Below, piece by piece: positions 58,618 to 64,000 of a stretch of 64,000 nucleotides of DNA; position 1 is the first letter of the stretch, and each line of letters opens with the position of its first letter. The DNA lies in assembly GCA_035772735.1 (NCBI GenBank), contig JASDFA010000010.1, positions 158,288,501 to 158,352,500 of the forward strand, given 5' to 3'. The DNA comes from Datura wrightii. Its lineage: Eukaryota > Streptophyta > Magnoliopsida > Solanales > Solanaceae. The translations under genes were made by a program, and so were the position numbers. The notes under the pieces were generated by a model. That model worked only from the letters and a program-made list of their open reading frames with translations, did no database searches and was not told where the DNA came from.

Positions 58618-59972
58618 TTATCCATGACTTGTTTCATGCTAAAAGGAGTAACCGTTGGTTTATCCTTTTTCTCCTTTAGCACGAGCTTCTGAAGTTCAAG
58701 AAGGTACTTCCTTCTAGCTTCTTCGTCTTGGATATGCTCAATGGTAGAAAACAAGGTTTCTGCAGTCTTTTCAGAAAGAACCTTTACTGAATTACTGTCA
58801 CATAAGCAGAAAGCACCATTGCAGTTGCATTCTGAGGCGGATTCTTCTGATCCGGAACTCTGGGCTACATTTAAGTAGTCGTCATCTGATTCTCCTTCTT
58901 CAGAGGAGGAGTATTCTGATTCAGACTCTTCTTCTTCCAGAATGGAGAAGAGTTTCTGCTTCATTTCCTCTTCGACTCCGAGAAGATTTATCTTCTTTTT
59001 CTTTTTCCTGTTTCTTGGACAATCAGGGGATTTGTGGCCTCTTTTGCCACATGTCCAGCAAGTGTCCTCACCAGCTTGGGGTCTTTTTGAACCCTTCCTT
59101 TTGAACTTTCGTTCTTCTTTTCTCTGCTTGGACCTTTCTGAGGTCTTCTTCTTCTTTCTATAGGACTTGTCGCCTTTCCTGGCATGCTTGTCCAATCTAG
59201 AGGAAGGAGGTTTTAGTGCAGGAAACCCAAAATCTTGACAAAAGGTCCCCAAGTCCTTGGAAGAATCTTTTTGATCCCGCTTAATTTGGTCTTTGAGCTT
59301 TAAGTCTGTGCAGAGCTCAAGAGCAACAACATTGATAAAACTGATAATGTCACCATATGCAAGTTCTGCATACGGGATCTTACCGTCGCATCTATCTCTT
59401 ATTTTGGATCTGACTTTCTCAGCAAAATGAGTTGGAAGTCCGCTGATGAACCTTTCTTTCCAATACTCACTGTTGCAGTCAGTCCTAACCATGACTTTGT
59501 TTAGGAACATATCTTTATACCACCTGAAATCTGTAAGTTTCTTGCAGTATAAGTTGTTCAATATTTCCAAACTTCTGTCTTGGAATAATTTGGGTTCGCC
59601 CACGAAATGTTTAGCAATGCTGTACAGCAAAGTCGTTGTAGCATCTTCTTGAATTTCTTGGCTTACTGCCTCCTGGCCAGCTTCAACTTTGACTACGGTT
59701 TTGAGGGCTGTAGCATTAAGGATTTCATGCCTGTTTGCCTCAGTTACGTAGTTGTCCCACCAATTCTTTAGCATACCAGTGAACCCAGCAACAATAAGAC
59801 TACAGGCTTCCTTGTCTGTAGAATTCTTCATTTTGTATGCAGTGATGTTCATGCCTATCTCCTGCAATTTGGCATAGATCTGTCCCTCAGCCATGCCATC
59901 AATGTTCCACTCTGTAATACCTGCTCCGTCAGCAGTACCTTGTGGATAGAAGTGATTTTCCTCAAACTGCAT
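58563..59972 (-). CDS. Viral coat protein with CCHC zinc knuckle, 469 aa
   Basis: An uninterrupted ORF of the endogenous pararetrovirus. The N-terminal ~240 residues form a capsid-like helical region containing WWDNYV and ISGLPTHFAEKVRSKIR. Next comes a very basic Lys/Arg stretch (about 262-300), a zinc knuckle C-x2-C-x4-H-x4-C at 305-318 (CWTCGKRGHKSPDC), and a long acidic Ser/Glu/Asp-rich C-terminal region. This order is standard for caulimovirid coat proteins. The ATG at 59972 is the first after an in-frame TAA (60017-60015); the upstream ORF is in the same frame, so the two may once have been one ORF. Confidence 0.88.
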   Translation of the reverse strand: MQFEENHFYPQGTADGAGITEWNIDGMAEGQIYAKLQEIGMNITAYKMKNSTDKEACSLIVAGFTGMLKNWWDNYVTEANRHEILNATALKTVVKVEAGQEAVSQEIQEDATTTLLYSIAKHFVGEPKLFQDRSLEILNNLYCKKLTDFRWYKDMFLNKVMVRTDCNSEYWKERFISGLPTHFAEKVRSKIRDRCDGKIPYAELAYGDIISFINVVALELCTDLKLKDQIKRDQKDSSKDLGTFCQDFGFPALKPPSSRLDKHARKGDKSYRKKKKTSERSKQRKEERKFKRKGSKRPQAGEDTCWTCGKRGHKSPDCPRNRKKKKKINLLGVEEEMKQKLFSILEEEESESEYSSSEEGESDDDYLNVAQSSGSEESASECNCNGAFCLCDSNSVKVLSEKTAETLFSTIEHIQDEEARRKYLLELQKLVLKEKKDKPTVTPFSMKQVMDKFNSERVKNHPLVNSERK

Positions 59973-60014
59973 ATCTGGGAATGAAGGCCTCTTGTAGTAG
60001 TTTCTGTTGTTCTG

Positions 60015-60492
60015 TTACCTTTTGCTGGATTTTTCAACAATAGCACCAATCTTTCGGCCGTTACTTTCCTCTTTGCTGAGGTTGAGCTTGGTCAGTTCAT
60101 TACTGATCTTCTCCAGGAGACTTTCTTCTCTGAAGTATTTTGGAAAATTCTTTTTAGAGAATTCAGGAAGTTTGAAAGGAGGCTCACTGAAAGAATTGTG
60201 GCCTGATTTGGAGGAGCTTGGTTTAGAGCTAAAAAGGTTAGTACTAGATGTACTAGGAGAATTTTTGGTCTCTTCAATCTGTTGGGAAACAACATGAAGA
60301 ACATGATTAGTATAGTTATTTTGCTCGTAGATTTTGTTCAAATCTTCGGCAGTAACTGGAGCATTTGGTTGGTCCAAAAGTTTTTTGAAAGGGGTGGCTT
60401 TTATGGTTTCATTTATGTAGGGTATGAGAATGCCTTCCAAAGGAGGAGTAACAGAATGAACCGTCTTTTCTCTGGTGTGCCATTGTTTCACC
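60015..60492 (-). pseudogene. Tail ORF upstream of coat, joined to movement ORF by a deletion
   Basis: Encodes a Ser/Pro-rich segment with KKLLDQPNAPVTAEDLNKIY and SEPPFKLPEFSKKNF, ending at TAA (60017-60015). Its 5' part is missing: at 60484-60492 the sequence GGTGAAACA (minus strand) marks a microhomology junction with the movement ORF, and the two sides are out of frame. The plus-strand copy keeps more of the missing part. Its function in intact viruses is not clear to me. Confidence 0.75.
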
Positions 60493-61389
60493 TTCCTTAT
60501 CAGAAGAATTACTATCAATACCCTCCCAGGGACAAAAAGAAGAAGGTCTAGCCGAAGACATTCTTCTACTTGAAGATGCTTGGCTGAAAGAGTTGGATCT
60601 TAAAAACTTAAGGTTTATAGATCCGTCTGGAAATTGGATAACCCTGTCGATCTGAGACCGTTCGGGTTGAAGAGGGATAAGAGTGGTGATGGAATCAAAT
60701 TTCCATTCTTCATCAGATAAGATGTCATTCCATCTGAGAAGTCTAGGAACAAAGGTAGTACAGTGCTCTTGGTTAACTTCCATGAGCATGGTAACCCCTT
60801 TGACACTAGCAGTGATAGCCTTTGGGGCTATTGTGGTTTTCATAAGCTTATAATACACCCTGTATATTATAGCTATTTCTCGGGTATCGACCCTGCTATT
60901 CATATTCTTGGTCTTGACATTAAGAGTCAAGGTATCCAGGATGTTGGGGTCCTGAATATCGACCGAGAAGTTAGGATAGCAGTTAAAGTATACCGGGCCA
61001 TTGGCGAGGTTACTTTCTAAGACTCCTAACAGGGAATCATCAAAATTTAACAGTCTATCATCACGAAGAAGCAGACAAATAGGAATATTTAAACCCTTTC
61101 TAAATAGAGGTTTAACAGCAATTTGTACAAGACCAACATGCAAAAATTTAAAGTCATTTTTAAATTTTTGAATATCGGCAGAAACAAGAAGCTTTATGCA
61201 TTGTAAAGAATTGTTTATAGCGACTATTGATTCACAAGTCTTAATGTTATATTTTTTAAAAAATGAAAAGTTACCAGTTTGGTAAATCTTTTCAATCGGT
61301 TCTCTAGGAATCGACCAGTTTTGTAAATCATCTTCAATTTTTGAAATTGAAACATTTATGTTGTTCGTATCATAAACATGTTGATTCAT
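60409..61389 (-). pseudogene. Viral movement protein, C-terminus altered by deletion
   Basis: The frame opens at the ATG 61389 and is intact through the 30K-superfamily-like core (GPVYFNCYPNFSVDI) to about 60493. It then crosses the deletion junction and reads about 28 codons in the wrong frame before a stop at 60409. Caulimovirid movement proteins form tubules through plasmodesmata. The corresponding plus-strand pieces (53965-54563, 51807-52182) are nearly identical. Confidence 0.82.
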
Positions 61390-61986
61390 GTTGATGCAAA
61401 CTATCGCCTTTGAGATAGGAAAGCTAAGTATAGACTATGTTCAAGTATAACTAATAATATAGAGCAATCAAGTTAAACAACTGTATTAAATGGATGGCCA
61501 GAGTTAGTTATCAATTCTGGACTAGTCTACCTAATTGGATGATGCTGTTCATACAGTTATATGAATAGTAGTTAGACTCTCTAGATGTTTAAATATTTAA
61601 ACGTTTAAGATCTGACATGAGAAGTCATCTGGATATTACAATAGTTTCTTAGGTTCAGACACTACGAGGCCAAGAATCAAGCCTAACGCCTTCCCTGGCT
61701 AAGCGGCAATTACGATTCCTTCAGGCTGGTCTAAACTTAGAAACTATACACCGGATTCTCAAAACTTAAACAAGTAAATATTCTAACTTCCTAAGAGTAT
61801 AACTATACATCATATAAACAGTAGTACAGTAATCATCTTCCTTAGATCTGCCAGAACCCCATCTGGTTCAAACATTATAACAGTATATTAACATGCTGTT
61901 CTAAGTTATTAGTTAAACCTAACAAGATCTAACTCATGCTTTTCTACCTCAGACGATAATAAAACTTAGCCTAGTATGGCTAACAT
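61390..61986 (-). other. Viral leader of the main copy
   Basis: Non-coding leader between primer site and movement ORF, colinear with 53368-53964 in the plus-strand copy. Only a few single-base differences were seen, for example near 61550, 61750 and 61951. Confidence 0.75.
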
Positions 61987-61999
61987 GGCTCTGATACCA
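61987..61999 (-). promoter_or_regulatory. tRNA-Met primer-binding site 1
   Basis: The minus strand reads TGGTATCAGAGCC, an exact match to the initiator tRNA-Met complement used by caulimovirids. It is the conventional start of the viral map. Confidence 0.88.
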
Positions 62000-62278
62000 T
62001 TAAACAGGATCTTGGAGACACCTGAATAAGGGGGTGCGTCGCAACAAACACCCACTTGCAGATCTTGAGTGGTTATGCCACTGTGACTCCACAAGCTACC
62101 TCAGAAACCGCCTTTTACGCGAGGCCTCTCGACGCTCGCAACCCATGCCGGCCATTCCCTATTTAAACCGGGGTAGGATCTTCTAGGGGTAAGAGCCTAT
62201 GCTTCGTCACTGATCACACAGTGAGAACCCCCTATGAAGTGCAACACCGTATAAAGGGCGGAATTACATGCTTTACGC
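62000..62278 (-). other. Segment between two primer sites
   Basis: About 280 bp, more GC-rich than its surroundings, absent from the plus-strand copy. It contains no ORF of note. It may be viral leader sequence from upstream of the primer site or an unrelated insert. I cannot decide from sequence alone. Confidence 0.4.
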
Positions 62279-62291
62279 GGCTCTGATACCA
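62279..62291 (-). promoter_or_regulatory. tRNA-Met primer-binding site 2
   Basis: A second exact TGGTATCAGAGCC on the minus strand, 292 bp from the first. It abuts a viral tail-ORF fragment. Confidence 0.82.
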
Positions 62292-62295
62292 TTTA

Positions 62296-62374
62296 CTCTG
62301 AACTTGGTCCTCTGTTCTAGGGTATAATTTGCCTTATACCATTCTTTTTTATCCCTGTGTTTGGGCAGGTTCCA
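62296..62374 (-). pseudogene. 79-bp viral tail-ORF fragment at the repeat junction
   Basis: The reverse complement of 52804-52882 with one visible difference, at the codon that is TAG in the plus-strand copy. It ends at TCCA, which is also the first four bases of the direct repeat at 62371. Confidence 0.85.
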
Positions 62375-64000
62375 TGCCTGGGAGCATCTCTAATGTGTGA
62401 TAACTGACCAAAAATCTCACGAGGTTGGAGTCTGGAAAATCATATACAAGTTATGGGAGGAATTTTCTCAGAATAATAACAAATTGTTTTCTGCCAGTCC
62501 ATCAATTGAAAGCTTCTATCAAGGACGAAAGATACTTTTCAATATGGTTCAGTCTAGAAACCTAAAGAGGAAGATGTGCTTCTTGACGTGGTTAGCTACC
62601 AGAGGAGTGATTTTGAGGACAGGAAGTCTTGGAAAAGAAAGTTGGTGAGGACGTGGATCATATCATGTTACATTGCCAATTAGCCACGAGGTTATGAGGT
62701 TATATTTTTAGATGATTTGCCATTTCTTGGGCAATGCCAAAATCCGTGAAGGAGTTGATGTTAAGCGAGAAGAGTGGAGCTAGTAGAAGAAGGCACGGGA
62801 CTTGAAATGTTACTCCTCTTGCTTTAATGTGTGTCATTAGAAAAGAAAAATAGAAGAGCTTTTAAAGGGGCAAAGTTGAGCTTTTCCCAATTGAGGAGTA
62901 GTCTCCGATCCCTTATTTTGTTTTGGTGCACCCATGTAGTTCCTGTTTATATAGAGGATTGGGTGTCTTTTAGAGAGAACCATATTTTGCAGGTACGTCA
63001 AGTTGGCCTTGTTATTATTAATGTATCTTTTACTTGATCAAATAAAAAAAAGAAAAATATGAGGAAGAAGGTTCATGGAAGACCAAAGCAGTAAACAATA
63101 TATATGGAGCAAGTGTTTGGAAGACTATCGGAAATTTATGGCCAATCTTCAGTAACAAGATAAGCATCAGAATTGGAACTGGAGAAAAAACATCTTCTTG
63201 GGAGGATAACCGCATAGAAAATGCCTGCCTCAAGCTCTCATGTCCTGATATGTTTTCTCCAAACCAACAACAGAGGGAGCATTAATGAAGTTTGGAGTAA
63301 TCAGGGATGGAATTTAAGCTACAGGAGCTCGAGAAATGTACAAATTTTCTGAATTCTCAACACCCTTAATCAATTCGCTGGAACCTCTCAAGCACAAGAC
63401 CTATTGGGCTGGATAGGGCACAACTCAGGAAATTTTTCAGTCAACATAGCCTATCACAGCTTGAACCATGACAATAATCTAACTATTTTATGGCCCTGGA
63501 AGCACATTTGGAGAACTATGATCCCATAGAAGGTGGCATGTCTTGTTTGGCTGTAGTCAAGCAAGCATACCTAACACCGGGATAGGCTCAAAAATGCAGA
63601 AAAACATAGCCAACCACTTTTTTGCATTTGCAGGGTGACTACACAACTTTGGGACGTCTTCCTTGCTATGATAGGTTTGAGCAGAACAGTGCCAACAACT
63701 ACACTAGACATGTTTTCCAACTGGAACAGAAAGGGAGAGGGAGCACAAACGCTCGAAAAAAGGAGATGGAGTGTGATCCCAGGCTGCATATGGTGGATTA
63801 TCCAGAGGGAAAGGAATCTAAGGTATTTTGAATGGAAGAGCAGCCCAATCCAGAAGATGAAGCTTAGTTGTATTTTGCTTCTTCAGTTTTGGTGTAAACA
63901 GGAGTACATGGAATGATGGAAGACACTGAGCCTCTATTGCAAGTTTCAGAGTCACTATAGAGCAATACAATTTTTTTGCTTAGTATACATTTTCTCATAC
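62371..64000 (+). repeat. Direct repeat, copy 2, running off the window end
   Basis: Colinear copy of 49339-50968 with no indels. Differences seen by eye are near 63091, 63100, 63610, 63675, 63769, 63944 and 63987. The LINE-relic content is the same as copy 1. Because it reaches the last base of the window, the true duplication is longer than 1.63 kb. Confidence 0.95.

Larger units (their letters stand above)
54564..62374 (-). mobile_element. Nearly complete endogenous pararetrovirus (Caulimoviridae, solendovirus-like)
   Basis: Read on the minus strand: primer site (61999-61987), leader, movement ORF (from 61389), an ORF tail, coat ORF (59972-58563), protease/reverse transcriptase/RNase H (58617-56401), fourth ORF (56404-55064), then promoter and transcript start (about 55060-54650). 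There are no LTRs and no integrase, as expected for caulimovirids, which integrate accidentally. The gene order fits solendoviruses such as tobacco vein clearing virus or caulimoviruses; the genus is inferred. From primer site to promoter it spans about 7.4 kb. Defects are a junction deletion at 60484-60492 and a stop at 60017-60015. Pol, coat and fourth ORFs are uninterrupted, so the insertion is probably young. Confidence 0.9.

Noticed and set aside
58600..58620. A -1 frameshift slippery site (AAAGGGT) between coat and polymerase
   Set aside because: The heptamer is out of register with the coat reading frame, so it cannot act as a classical X XXY YYZ site.
49339..64000. The 1.63-kb direct repeats as LTRs of a giant retroelement
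   Set aside because: They consist of LINE relics, lack TG...CA ends, have no target duplication at the left border, and the second copy runs off the window.
1..64000. CRISPR arrays, bacterial operons, ribosome-binding sites
   Set aside because: The window is eukaryotic plant DNA; no regularly spaced repeat array or prokaryotic gene organisation was seen.

Overview
This window is plant nuclear DNA, most likely from a nightshade (Solanaceae). It is AT-rich, its genes have many GT-AG introns, and the spaces between genes are packed with mobile elements. The family-level guess rests on a TS-type SINE, Stowaway and hAT miniature elements, and an integrated pararetrovirus of solendovirus-like layout (movement, coat, polymerase and a fourth ORF). 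I cannot name the species.

Layout. 1-4.3 kb: COAD, the CoA-pathway phosphopantetheine adenylyltransferase, complete in six exons on the minus strand. 4.3-14 kb: a gene-free stretch with a Stowaway MITE family, an 857-bp hAT-type element with an 8-bp target duplication, a LINE scrap and a long inverted repeat. 14.0-15.6 kb: a five-exon Nudix hydrolase, plus strand. 16-18 kb: a transposase-like relic and another MITE. 18.7-23.5 kb: two solo LTRs of one family, one inserted in the other, each with TG...CA ends and a 5-bp target duplication. 27.1-29.9 kb: a two-exon LRR receptor-like (pseudo)kinase. 31.9-41.5 kb: the C-terminal 11 exons of an IRE-type AGC kinase, convergent with the receptor gene; this pair matches a gene neighbourhood I recall from Arabidopsis. 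The N-terminal IRE exons are not seen. 42-51 kb: remains of at least three L1-type LINEs.

The most unusual part is 49.3-64 kb. A nearly complete endogenous caulimovirid lies on the minus strand (54.65-62.0 kb) with promoter, movement, coat, polymerase and fourth ORFs. The polymerase and fourth ORFs are uninterrupted. Beside it, in opposite orientation, lies a deleted derivative (51.8-54.6 kb) that looks like a linearised small circle: its two ends share 69 bp, and its internal deletion ends at the tRNA-Met primer site. The complex is bounded by direct repeats of at least 1.63 kb, about 99.6% identical and exactly 13,032 bp apart. This suggests a recent tandem duplication that may continue past the window end. 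Between the LINE and the virus sits a diverged, inverted copy of the IRE kinase 3' end.

The host genes are housekeeping or signalling genes and form no pathway together. The viral ORFs together would form one pararetroviral genome, but the movement-protein region is broken in both copies.
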